Positions 7,131 through 14,230 of a stretch of DNA of 15,017 nt are shown here, piece by piece. Under the pieces are notes generated by a model. That model was not told where the DNA came from. It saw nothing but the letters and a program-made list of their open reading frames with translations, and did not search any database. Position 1 is the first letter of the stretch. Every line of letters begins with the position of its first letter. The stretch lies in assembly GCA_002309695.1 (NCBI GenBank), contig DBXV01000009.1:37682-52698 (forward strand), in the 5' to 3' direction. A program made the translations under genes and the position numbers. Source of the stretch: Myxococcales bacterium UBA1203 (GTDB lineage: Bacteria; Myxococcota; Myxococcia; Myxococcales; UBA5297).

Positions 7131-8825
7131 ATGAAAGTGGCAGAGACATTAAACCTTCACGACCGCATCAAGGCACTTAGAGACGCGCTGACCGAGGGGC
7201 TTTACGAGAAGGAAGAAGCCGTCCGCCTGGCGCTTTTGACGGCCATCGCGGGCGAGAGCATTTTCTTTTTGGGTGCCCCCGGATGCGCCAAGAGCATGAT
7301 TGCCCGGCGCATTGTGAATGCATTCAAAACGGATGGTGCGGACGGCGGCGCGAACAACAACATCCAAAACGTCCAATGCTTTGAATACCTGATGAATCAG
7401 TTCTCGACGCCGGAGGATATTTTTGGGCCGATTTCGCTCAAGGCGCTGAACGGCGAGGGGAAAAGCGGCAAGGAGGAATACAAGCGCATTACTGAGAAAA
7501 TGCTTCCGGAGGCGGACATTGCCTTTCTGGACGAGATCTGGAAGGCGAGTCCGGCGATTCAGAATACGCTGCTGACGATTATCAATGAAAAGAAGTTTCA
7601 CAATGGCAATGAAGTCATCAGCGTGCCGCTCAAGGCCCTGCTTGCCGCGTCGAATGAGCTTCCTGCCAGGGGCCGGGGGCTGGAAGCGCTGTATGACCGC
7701 TTTATTTTGCGCCTGCCGGTTCAATTCATTAAAAATGAGGGCAGTTTTTTCGATATGATTTCGGCGCCGTCGTCGAAGGAATTTGAGCTGGCCGATGGCG
7801 TCAGGGCATTGCAGATTTCCAATGAAGAATTGGAGAGTTGGAAGCCGGAGATTGACAAGGTGCGCCTCTCCGCCGAGGCCAGGAATGTGATTTCGGCCAT
7901 TCGCAGGGAATTGACAGCTGAAAACGCGAAGCTCGGCGAAGATGGCAGGAAAAACGGCGAGCTGTTTGAGGTGGGCGACCGCCGCTGGAAGAAAATTGTG
8001 CATATTCTCAAGGCGTCGGCATTCCTGAACGGGCGGACGGAAATTGATTTGATGGACTGCCAGCTCATTGAATACTGCATCTGGAATACGGAGGCGCAGC
8101 AGAAAAAGGTAAACGTTATTGTGGAAAAGTGCATACAGCAGAACGGGCTCGGTATTCATACGCAAATTGATGAAATTAATGAATACATCAAAAAGTATGA
8201 GGATTATGTGAGCAGATCTTTTTATGTAGTTGGAAATTCTGAGCCGTTAGTATATCAGATGTCGGATGGTTGGAAGGCTTACGCATTTAAGACGCCCTGC
8301 ATCATTAGGGGACATGGCTATTATGGAAATTCAACAGAAGTTAGTTTTTTATGCGGAGAAATAATGACGCGCAATGCTAGAATGGCATCAAACGGAGGCC
8401 GTTATTATGATTCCAAGAAACAAAGACTTGATATGAACGTATATCATTTTGATGCCCGAACAATTTCAATTCAGGGAGAAAAAATAACATGGTCAGATGC
8501 AAACGGCAGGGAATATGAGGCAGAAATTCAAATGACTAAGGGCGGTTTGGTGCCAGATCAAAATGTTTTTGGGCATTCCGACTTTCTGACATTGAGGCAG
8601 GATAAAGCAGACAAGGATTACTATAACCCTATTTTAGGCATAATTAAGAAGGAACTCGACCGGATCAATGAATTCATAAAGGCGAAGAAAGATAATTTTC
8701 AGACCAACATTTTTGCCAGGGAGTCCATGTGTTCCGTCATTTTATCTTCCGTCGAACAGTCCAAGCGCGAGCTTGAAGATACTCAAGTGGCGCTGGATAA
8801 ACAGAGAAAGCGCTATAAATTATAG
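7131..8825 (+). CDS. ravA: MoxR-family AAA+ ATPase, RavA type
   Basis: 564 residues (E. coli RavA has 498). It matches E. coli RavA along the AAA+ module. The P-loop is GAPGCAKS at 48-55. FEYLM and FSTPEDIFGP segments follow. Walker B is FLDEIWKA with Asp134-Glu135, sensor 1 is AASNELP with Asn175, and ALYDRF contains an arginine-finger-like Arg190. Sensor 2 is DRRWKK starting at Asp283, followed by the KASAFLNGR lid segment. RavA is a hexameric MoxR ATPase that works with ViaA; in E. coli the pair acts on respiratory Fe-S enzymes and binds the lysine decarboxylase LdcI through its LARA domain. Here residues ~345-520 occupy the LARA position but look unlike the E. coli sequence, and their DNA is noticeably more A+T-rich than the first 1 kb. 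A charged C-terminal helix follows. viaA starts 20 nt downstream, so the two are almost certainly co-translated. Confidence 0.95.
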   Translation: MKVAETLNLHDRIKALRDALTEGLYEKEEAVRLALLTAIAGESIFFLGAPGCAKSMIARRIVNAFKTDGADGGANNNIQNVQCFEYLMNQFSTPEDIFGPISLKALNGEGKSGKEEYKRITEKMLPEADIAFLDEIWKASPAIQNTLLTIINEKKFHNGNEVISVPLKALLAASNELPARGRGLEALYDRFILRLPVQFIKNEGSFFDMISAPSSKEFELADGVRALQISNEELESWKPEIDKVRLSAEARNVISAIRRELTAENAKLGEDGRKNGELFEVGDRRWKKIVHILKASAFLNGRTEIDLMDCQLIEYCIWNTEAQQKKVNVIVEKCIQQNGLGIHTQIDEINEYIKKYEDYVSRSFYVVGNSEPLVYQMSDGWKAYAFKTPCIIRGHGYYGNSTEVSFLCGEIMTRNARMASNGGRYYDSKKQRLDMNVYHFDARTISIQGEKITWSDANGREYEAEIQMTKGGLVPDQNVFGHSDFLTLRQDKADKDYYNPILGIIKKELDRINEFIKAKKDNFQTNIFARESMCSVILSSVEQSKRELEDTQVALDKQRKRYKL

Positions 8826-8845
8826 AAACAGGGAAAAATAATTCA

Positions 8846-10573
8846 ATGAACGTTCAAAACAGCAGGCGCCGTTTCGAGAAGTTTGCCCCTTCCGCCCTTG
8901 GATCGGAATCCGACCGCAAACAGCTGGTGGATGCGCTGGACGATATGATTCTTCCGGTGGAGCCGAAAGAGGAACCCATTGAATTTCCGCAGAATAATTT
9001 CGCGCAGGCGGCGAAAAAGACCATGGAGGAGCTCCTCGCCCGGGATGCGCTGCGGGGGAATTATGCGGAAAGCCATCCCGGACTGGCGGAAAACATTCAG
9101 ACGGACATTCTGGAATGGCTGCAAAAGACAAATGATGAATTGGAAAAGGAAAATCCCTTCTGGGAGGAGGCAATTTTTATCGAGCAGCAGAAAAAGCTGA
9201 CCGCGCAGCAAATTGCCGAAGATATTGCCCGAAAAGATTCGCTGATTCGCGGGAAATATTGCAATTTGCCCTCGGTGGAGGCCGCACGGCGCGGTGACAT
9301 CGCGGAAAGCAATGTGGATTTTGATTTTTATCAAAGACAATTCGAGGAAGAGCGGCAGAAATTTCAGAGAGCGTCCAAAAATGGCGATAAGCCTAAGCAA
9401 AACAAATATTCGGAGAAATACGCCGAACATATCGAAATTCTGCGCAGGAATTTCATTGCCGATCTGGAGAAGTCCCTCATCGAGCGGCAAAATGCCTGGG
9501 AAATAAAGCGCATTGACGAGCGTCGCAGGAAATTCCTGGAGGAATTATATCAGAAAATCGAGAATTTCAAACGGCTGGAAAAACTCCTCCTGCCCTTCAT
9601 CGGGGATTTGGGGCGGCTGTGGGATTTGTCCAACCGCCCGTTTGAGGACAGCGGCTTTGAGCTCCTGGAAACGTATGCCAAATTGCTGGAAAATGACGAG
9701 TCGCTTCAGGAACTGGCGAAGATGCTGGGCAGGCAGAGCCGGGCCCAGGCGCTGTTTGAAAAAGAACTGCGCGATAAAATTGTGATTAAAACGGAGTGGC
9801 ACCCGAAGCCAGCCTGGCGCGGCGAAATCAACGGCATCCGCTATTCCAATGATATTGCCTCGGTTGTGCCGAGTGAACTGGCGCTGCTCCGGAATCCGGC
9901 GGCGAAAAAGCTGTTTCAGCTCAAGTTCGCTCAGAAGCAGCTCTTGTCGTTTGATTATCAAAATGACGCGGCGGAAAATACGGAGGAAACAATTCAGGAG
10001 GAGGTTTCCGTCGAAAAGAAGGAGCCGAAGGGGCCGGTGATTATCTGCGCGGACACCAGCGGATCGATGCATGGGACGCCGGAAAACATCGCCAAGACGA
10101 TTACATTTGCGTTGGCCAAAATCGCCATGGAGGAAAAGCGCAAATGTTATCTCATTTCATTTTCGACGGGCATTGAGACGCTGGATTTGAGCGATTTTCA
10201 GGGCGGCAGCGCGCTGAACCGGCTGGTTCAGTTTCTGCGCATGTCATTCCATGGCGGCACGGACGCCGGGCCCGCGCTGGCGCATTCTCTGAAAATGCTG
10301 AGGGAGGAGAATTATAAAAGCGCCGATGTATTGATGGTGTCCGATTTTGTGATGGGCAGCTTGGCGGGGGATCTGGTGCAGGCCATCGAGGCGGAAAAAG
10401 CAAAAAATACCTGTTTTTACAGCCTCGTCATCGGCAGCAGCGGCAATCAGAATACAATTCAATGCTTCAATCATAACTGGACATATGACATGAACGATCC
10501 AACGGCGCCCCGGCGCCTGGCGGAACAGCTGCACGAGGTGAGGGAGAGGCCCCCCCGTGAAGCAGCAACATAA
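8846..10573 (+). CDS. viaA: VWA-domain protein, ViaA type
   Basis: 575 residues, longer than E. coli ViaA (483). The N-terminal ~230 residues are helical and charged and largely diverged. From ~245 (LLPFIGDLGRLWDLSN, LLETYAKLLENDE, LAKMLGRQSRAQ) it follows the ViaA middle domain closely. The C-terminal VWA domain has an intact metal-site (MIDAS): Asp403-x-Ser405-x-Ser407 in DTSGSM, Thr472 in GGTDAG, and Asp500 in SDF. ViaA is the partner that binds and stimulates RavA and probably docks substrates. A tail of ~25 residues after the VWA fold is Arg/Pro-rich, and its codons include a run of seven C at 10550-10556. The start at 8846 has AGGGA 11 nt upstream. It is the last gene of the cluster and converges with the small minus-strand gene 19 nt away. 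No clear terminator lies between them. Confidence 0.95.
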   Translation: MNVQNSRRRFEKFAPSALGSESDRKQLVDALDDMILPVEPKEEPIEFPQNNFAQAAKKTMEELLARDALRGNYAESHPGLAENIQTDILEWLQKTNDELEKENPFWEEAIFIEQQKKLTAQQIAEDIARKDSLIRGKYCNLPSVEAARRGDIAESNVDFDFYQRQFEEERQKFQRASKNGDKPKQNKYSEKYAEHIEILRRNFIADLEKSLIERQNAWEIKRIDERRRKFLEELYQKIENFKRLEKLLLPFIGDLGRLWDLSNRPFEDSGFELLETYAKLLENDESLQELAKMLGRQSRAQALFEKELRDKIVIKTEWHPKPAWRGEINGIRYSNDIASVVPSELALLRNPAAKKLFQLKFAQKQLLSFDYQNDAAENTEETIQEEVSVEKKEPKGPVIICADTSGSMHGTPENIAKTITFALAKIAMEEKRKCYLISFSTGIETLDLSDFQGGSALNRLVQFLRMSFHGGTDAGPALAHSLKMLREENYKSADVLMVSDFVMGSLAGDLVQAIEAEKAKNTCFYSLVIGSSGNQNTIQCFNHNWTYDMNDPTAPRRLAEQLHEVRERPPREAAT

Positions 10574-10592
10574 CAATGGAGAAAGGCTCCCC

Positions 10593-10940
10593 CTATCTCC
10601 CCCTCCCCACAGCACAGCGTCTCCCTTTTCTTCCACGGCAATCATCCTCACCGCAATATATGTCCCGAATATCATTACGAATTTTCCGGAATGCTCTCTT
10701 TTTCCTGTCGATTCTGTCGTCCGTGTCTCTGTAACGAAAAGGGTAATGCGTCAGATGATAAAACTGGCACCGCTCGCAATAGTATTTCCGGCGCGGCATG
10801 TTTTTTCCGCGGCAAATGCGCCGGCCGTTAAAATTACAGCGGTGCCGCACTGCATTGAGAATAAACCCCGCCTCACGCGCCGTATAACAGATTTTTCCCT
10901 CCCAAAAACAACGAATGGCCGTGCCGTCTGCGTCATTCAT
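10593..10940 (-). CDS. Small Cys/Arg-rich protein with zinc-ribbon-like motif
   Basis: 115 residues, very basic. GGGAGG (10950-10945) lies 4 nt before the ATG. The centre reads YYCERCQFYHLTHYP: Cys55-x2-Cys58 followed by His62 and His65. This is the C-x2-C...[WY]HLT pattern of small uncharacterised proteins in phages and bacterial accessory regions. The preceding TAREAGFILNAVRHRC is a helix that fits the same family layout (a helix, a basic stretch, then YxCxxCxxWHLT). Other cysteines are at 11, 18, 35 and 43. The C-terminal 40 residues are low-complexity Arg/Lys/Asp and may be disordered. Zinc binding and possible nucleic-acid contact are inferences. It is convergent with viaA. The plus-strand frame over the same bases is Pro/Ser-rich without a family likeness. 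The gene may be unrelated to the cluster. Confidence 0.6.
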   Translation of the reverse strand: MNDADGTAIRCFWEGKICYTAREAGFILNAVRHRCNFNGRRICRGKNMPRRKYYCERCQFYHLTHYPFRYRDTDDRIDRKKRAFRKIRNDIRDIYCGEDDCRGRKGRRCAVGRGR

Positions 10941-11259
10941 CTTTCCTCCCGCGATAAATTATTCAACAATATGACTTTATTTCTTTGATTCTGATTCTGC
11001 CGTCCCTCAGCACAATTTCTGCTGAGTTTTCCTCTCATCCTTTCATTTTTTTCTCTCCTTTATCTTATCTGAAACCCACAGTCCCGGAACCGGCACACCC
11101 CGACCAACCGGAACCGCTCCCTTCTTTCCCCTGCGCGGGCCAGGCTGGCAACTGTATCGGCATTGTCAAGCAAGTTTATTTATCTTATTTTCAAGCATTA
11201 TCTTCGTCAGCATATATTATTCATTATTCAGCCTCTGACTTGAACGAAGAACTTTAATA
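10941..11259. other. Intergenic region with interrupted mini-ORF and short repeats
   Basis: No established gene here. On the minus strand AGGAG (11059-11055) precedes an ATG (11046-11044) whose fourth codon is TGA. The same frame then continues as a protein-like 23-codon stretch to 10963. A second frame (ATG at 11038) runs 33 codons to a TGA at 10939-10937 that overlaps the ATG of the zinc-ribbon gene. The direct repeat CCGGAACCG occurs at 11084-11092 and 11108-11116. A hairpin at 11006-11026 is listed separately. The rest is pyrimidine-rich and A+T-rich without clear signals. Confidence 0.4.
11006..11026. other. Perfect 7-bp hairpin inside the mini-ORF region
   Basis: CTCAGCA (11006-11012) pairs with TGCTGAG (11020-11026) across a 7-nt loop. 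On the plus strand TTTTCCTC follows, as in a weak intrinsic terminator that could stop read-through from viaA. On the minus strand it falls 8 nt after the in-frame TGA of the mini-ORF. Confidence 0.5.
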
Positions 11260-11296
11260 AAAAAAGTCCCCTCTCTTCTGGAAAGGGGACTTTTTT
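11260..11296. terminator. Strong bidirectional intrinsic terminator
   Basis: AAAAAAGTCCCC (11260-11271) pairs perfectly with GGGGACTTTTTT (11285-11296) over a 13-nt loop. This gives a U-tract on both strands. It sits 36 nt beyond the stop of the minus-strand amidase gene and is its natural terminator. Confidence 0.93.
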
Positions 11297-11332
11297 ATAT
11301 CAGCATATCAGCCGTTCATTCCGTTTATTCGC

Positions 11333-13111
11333 TCATTCTCGCCGCCGGCGGCGGAGTGCGGGCAGGAAAGCAATGCAGAAATAACCCGGAAGCAATCCCA
11401 TGATTCCGGCGCCGGAACAGCCGCTTTCCAAAACCAGCATCTGGCCATTGAGATTGGGCTCCGTCTGCCCCTGGCCGCTGCCGCCATCCTGAACAAAGGG
11501 CGCCTCGGGGTCAGGCGTCGTGCTGCCCGCGTCCACGATGCCGCCGCTGCCCGCATCCTCAACCACAGGAACAACAGGAGTCATCCCCGCGTCGGTTTCA
11601 GGAATTGTTTCGGCAGTGACCTGAATATGGCACATCTTTGTTTCGCCCACCGCCACCGAACAGCTCGACGAACCGGCCTGATAGCCCGCCGCAGTGGCCG
11701 TCACCGTGTAGGTGCCCGCCGGGACAGTAAACGACCACGGCGCGCTGCCCTGATAGACGGTCGAACCGACGCCGAGCACCGAAACGTCAGCGGGGAAGAC
11801 CGTGTCAGCGGTATTGCCATTCTGATAAACGACGCCCTGGAGCGTGCCGGTGGTGACCGCTTTGGTCAGGCTGAAATTGCAGGTTGAATTGCTGCCATTG
11901 GTGACGGAGCAGGATTTTGTGCCCGTATTGTAGCCCGAGGCCGACCCGGTGAGCGTGTAGGTGCCGCCCGCCAGCGTGAATGAAAACGCGCCTGCGCTCG
12001 ACGTGGTGGTGCTGCCGCCGTTCGTGGAAATCGTGGCCCCGGAAATGGCGCTGCCCGAAGCCGCGTCAGTCAATGTGCCGCTCAAGGTGCCGGTGGTGGG
12101 CGCGGGCGGCGTGGCCGCTGTGAGTCCAAAGGAGCACCACTGCTCCGACGAGCCGGAGGCCAGCGTGCACTGCTTGGAGCCCGAATTGTAGCCGGAGGCC
12201 GAGGCCGTCACGGTATAGGTGCCCGCCGGAACACTGAACGACCAGAGGCCGGTCGAGGAGGTCGTCACCGTGGCGCCGTTCGCTTTGACCGTGGCGCCCG
12301 AGATGCGGTTGTTGGTGTCGCTGCCCACATAGAGCACGCCCTTGATGGTGCCCGACGTGGTGCCGCCGCCGCCACCTCCTCCTCCGCCGCCTCCCCCGCC
12401 ACCGCCTCCACCGCCGCCGCCGGAATTGCTGCACTTCGAGCCGGTGAAATAGGTGCAGATGCCGTCGGCAATGCCGCGAGCAATGATGGTGCGGCCGTTT
12501 TCGCTGTCCAAAAAGGCTGCTTCCGCGCCCGCGGATGAATGGCCGATGAGCGCGCCGGAAGTGCCGCTCGTGGTCAGACAATCGTGGAAAACCGTCTCGA
12601 TGAGTGCGGCGGGCTGCTGGGCGAGGCGCGTCACGCGGTAGCGGCCGTCGGCGGAGCTCTTCACGCCGCGATTGTAATAGGGAAAGCTGCTGTTCGAGGT
12701 GACGCCGCCCAAAACCTTGGTGCCCCAATTCTGGCTGCCGCTGTAAACGCCATACCAGATTTCGGTGCCGTGGCCGCCGCCCGCGTTGGAGTGAATCGAG
12801 AGGAACGACTCCGCGCCCCAGCTGTTGCAGGTGGCGTTGCAGTTATTGAAGCTGCCGTCCTCCTTGACCGTATAGCCGGCGGCTTCGAGGTTGGCCTTGA
12901 CCTTGGTCTTAATGAGGCCCGCGTAATAATCCTCGGTGTGGCTGGTGCCGGAAACGCTGTTGTTCACCTGGTCGCTCCAGTTGAGGCAGACCTTCGCCGC
13001 CCACGCGGGAGAAGCGGCCATCACGCCCGCGGCCACGGAGGCAGCGGTCAGGAAAACGCGTTTTTTCAGGCGGCTGAATGAATATGAATGTGAATTCAAT
13101 TTCGCGCTCAT
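11333..13111 (-). CDS. Secreted N-acetylmuramoyl-L-alanine amidase with Gly linker, three beta-sandwich repeats and sorting-like tail
   Basis: 592 residues. The signal peptide ends about Ala38 (SPAWA). The amidase_3-type domain spans ~40-228. It has SDQVNN at 46-51 in place of the usual GHGG, Glu60 in SHTEDYYA, SIHSN with His107, and the catalytic-position Glu172 in ALIETVF. The family cleaves the bond between MurNAc and the L-Ala of peptidoglycan stems. Residues 231-250 are 20 consecutive glycines. Three repeats of ~80 residues follow (about 254-330, 340-415, 417-495), each with an SGATV-like start, an [F]SVPAGTYTVTASASGY-type strand pair and a Cys pair; they resemble carboxypeptidase-regulatory-like domains. 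An Asp-Ala-Gly-rich linker follows. The tail is Cys565, a hydrophobic stretch and five Arg, like the MYXO-CTERM class of surface-sorting tails. GGAGG precedes the ATG, and the stop of the upstream gene lies one base before the ATG. Confidence 0.88.
   Translation of the reverse strand: MSAKLNSHSYSFSRLKKRVFLTAASVAAGVMAASPAWAAKVCLNWSDQVNNSVSGTSHTEDYYAGLIKTKVKANLEAAGYTVKEDGSFNNCNATCNSWGAESFLSIHSNAGGGHGTEIWYGVYSGSQNWGTKVLGGVTSNSSFPYYNRGVKSSADGRYRVTRLAQQPAALIETVFHDCLTTSGTSGALIGHSSAGAEAAFLDSENGRTIIARGIADGICTYFTGSKCSNSGGGGGGGGGGGGGGGGGGGGTTSGTIKGVLYVGSDTNNRISGATVKANGATVTTSSTGLWSFSVPAGTYTVTASASGYNSGSKQCTLASGSSEQWCSFGLTAATPPAPTTGTLSGTLTDAASGSAISGATISTNGGSTTTSSAGAFSFTLAGGTYTLTGSASGYNTGTKSCSVTNGSNSTCNFSLTKAVTTGTLQGVVYQNGNTADTVFPADVSVLGVGSTVYQGSAPWSFTVPAGTYTVTATAAGYQAGSSSCSVAVGETKMCHIQVTAETIPETDAGMTPVVPVVEDAGSGGIVDAGSTTPDPEAPFVQDGGSGQGQTEPNLNGQMLVLESGCSGAGIMGLLPGYFCIAFLPALRRRRRE
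12362..12421 (-). repeat. Polyglycine-coding GGN tract (20 codons)
   Basis: Twenty successive Gly codons using all four GGN codons (GGC, GGT, GGA, GGG) in no fixed order. Selection on the protein rather than simple slippage therefore keeps the run. It links the amidase domain to the beta-sandwich repeats. Confidence 0.9.
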
Positions 13112-13112
13112 C

Positions 13113-14102
13113 TCACTTCACCTCCCCGGAAGCGCCGACGGCATTGGTTTCTGTCACGGGCAATTCAGCCACCGACACATCCCAGTTTTTCTCGTCCACA
13201 AAGACGACGGACTTCCCGTCGGGAGAAACGCTGGGCGAAGTCATCAGCACCTCGCGGCTCTCGAACAGCCGGGCCGTCGCCCCGCGCTTCAAATCGCGCG
13301 CGTAGAGCTTGGACGCCGTGATGTTGTATGAGTCGTTTTCAAAATCCATGAAATACAATGTATTGCCGTCCGGGCTCCACACGGGCTGACAGCCGATGCC
13401 GATGTCCGACGACTTCCCGGATTTCAGGTCGGTGACAATCAGCCGCCCCTCGCGCCCGCTGGATTCCATTCCCACGACGATTTTAGAGGCGTCCGGCGAA
13501 AAGCGCGGATTAAAATACTCAATGCCCGAATGCAGCACGCGGCGCGGCACACTGCCGTCGTCGTTCGCCCTCAGACTCAGGAGGACGATTTCATTTTTGT
13601 CCGGGTCGCGGAAAACGGCCCAGCCCTGTGCGGCGCGAATGTCGAAATCGTGCCCCGGCGGTTCCTGAACCACCACCGGCAGGGTTCCGTCCTCCTTTAC
13701 CTCGACAATCATGCCGTTCGACCAGGCAAACCAGGCATCCGACGACGGGTCATAGACCACAGATTTGACCACGTCGCCCGCGTGGCGCCCGAGGCCGCGA
13801 AATGTTTTGGGGACATTGGGCAAAAGACCTTTTTGGGTAAAAACGGGCGCGGCCAGGAGCGAAATCTCTTTTTGCACGCCCAAACGCATGGGCTTTTGCA
13901 GCGTCGGCCGCTCGGCGGCAATTCTCCCGCGAATCTGAGACGCCTCAATAACCTGAACGGCGGTTTCGTTTCTTCCGTTGAAAACCGCCGTTCCGCCACT
14001 GCTCAAAAATTTGCCTTCTGCCGCCCAGACAGCGCCCGCGCCCAGAAGCTGTCCCAGCAGCAGCGCTGTCAAAAATTTACTTGTTTGTACGGCTGTTTTC
14101 AT
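13113..14102 (-). CDS. Exported TolB/PD40-type beta-propeller protein
   Basis: 329 residues from the ATG at 14102-14100. This start has AGGAGG 6 nt upstream and begins a clear signal peptide (MKTAVQTSKF..., hydrophobic LTALLLGQLL, cleavage near Ala28). A 26-codon upstream extension is open but lacks a ribosome site and would bury the signal peptide. The mature protein has repeated WD40-like PD40 motifs: NPRFSPDASKIVV at ~199-210, PVWSPDGNTLYF at ~240-251 and SPSVSPDGKSVVFVD at ~289-303, with more diverged blades before them. Such propellers bind proteins or glycans in the periplasm, as TolB does. This one is shorter than TolB (~430) and lacks the TolB N-terminal domain, so it is not TolB itself. 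Its TGA lies one base before the amidase ATG, which indicates a coupled operon and possibly a shared envelope function. Confidence 0.82.
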   Translation of the reverse strand: MKTAVQTSKFLTALLLGQLLGAGAVWAAEGKFLSSGGTAVFNGRNETAVQVIEASQIRGRIAAERPTLQKPMRLGVQKEISLLAAPVFTQKGLLPNVPKTFRGLGRHAGDVVKSVVYDPSSDAWFAWSNGMIVEVKEDGTLPVVVQEPPGHDFDIRAAQGWAVFRDPDKNEIVLLSLRANDDGSVPRRVLHSGIEYFNPRFSPDASKIVVGMESSGREGRLIVTDLKSGKSSDIGIGCQPVWSPDGNTLYFMDFENDSYNITASKLYARDLKRGATARLFESREVLMTSPSVSPDGKSVVFVDEKNWDVSVAELPVTETNAVGASGEVK

Positions 14103-14108
14103 AGTGAG

Positions 14109-14114
14109 CCTCCT
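14109..14114 (-). promoter_or_regulatory. Shine-Dalgarno deciding the propeller-gene start
   Basis: AGGAGG on the minus strand, 6 nt before the ATG at 14102. It supports the start that opens the signal peptide over the longer open frame beginning at 14180. Confidence 0.75.
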
Positions 14115-14215
14115 CTCAAGTGCTCTGCGAAACCATCCATCTGCGGCGCCGCTCTTTATCAGATTGTAGCCCAAAATCAACTTGTTATCCGGCCGTTTTC
14201 CAGATAAAAATATCG

Positions 14216-14230
14216 GTTCAGCGGCTGAAC
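14216..14230. promoter_or_regulatory. Palindrome GTTCAGC-G-GCTGAAC
   Basis: Seven-base perfect arms around a central G, in an A+T-rich region between two divergent transcription units. It has the size and symmetry of a dimeric-repressor operator. It includes GTTCAG, which also occurs in some deltaproteobacterial LexA boxes, but the match is too partial to name the regulator. Confidence 0.4.

Noticed and set aside
7149..8165. Minus-strand 338-codon frame
   Set aside because: Entirely antisense to the conserved AAA+ part of ravA; composition is as expected for a reverse reading.
8843..10072. Long minus-strand frames (8843-9490, 9545-10072)
   Set aside because: Antisense to viaA; no recognisable domain or ribosome site.
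10557..10988. Plus-strand 143-codon Pro/Ser-rich frame after viaA
   Set aside because: It could only extend viaA through a frameshift in the C7 run (10550-10556). It lies antisense to the zinc-ribbon gene, which has a better ribosome site and motif, and viaA already ends after a complete VWA fold.
11084..11116. CCGGAACCG repeated at 24-nt spacing, considered as a start of a CRISPR or iteron array
   Set aside because: Only two short copies, with no further units; more likely chance or a minor regulatory repeat.
11164..11169. Perfect -35 box (TTGACA on the minus strand) upstream of the zinc-ribbon gene
   Set aside because: No acceptable -10 element lies 15-19 nt downstream of it, so a promoter cannot be supported.
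10985..11257. Plus-strand 90-codon frame
   Set aside because: No ribosome site, no likeness to any family, and it runs through the hairpin and mini-ORF region.
14103..14180. 26-codon N-terminal extension of the propeller gene
   Set aside because: It would place the signal peptide internally and lacks a ribosome site; the ATG at 14102 has AGGAGG at 6 nt.
12539..14207. Plus-strand frames of 131-225 codons (12539-13081, 12936-13331, 13530-14207)
   Set aside because: Antisense to the amidase and propeller genes, both of which have signal peptides and domain motifs.
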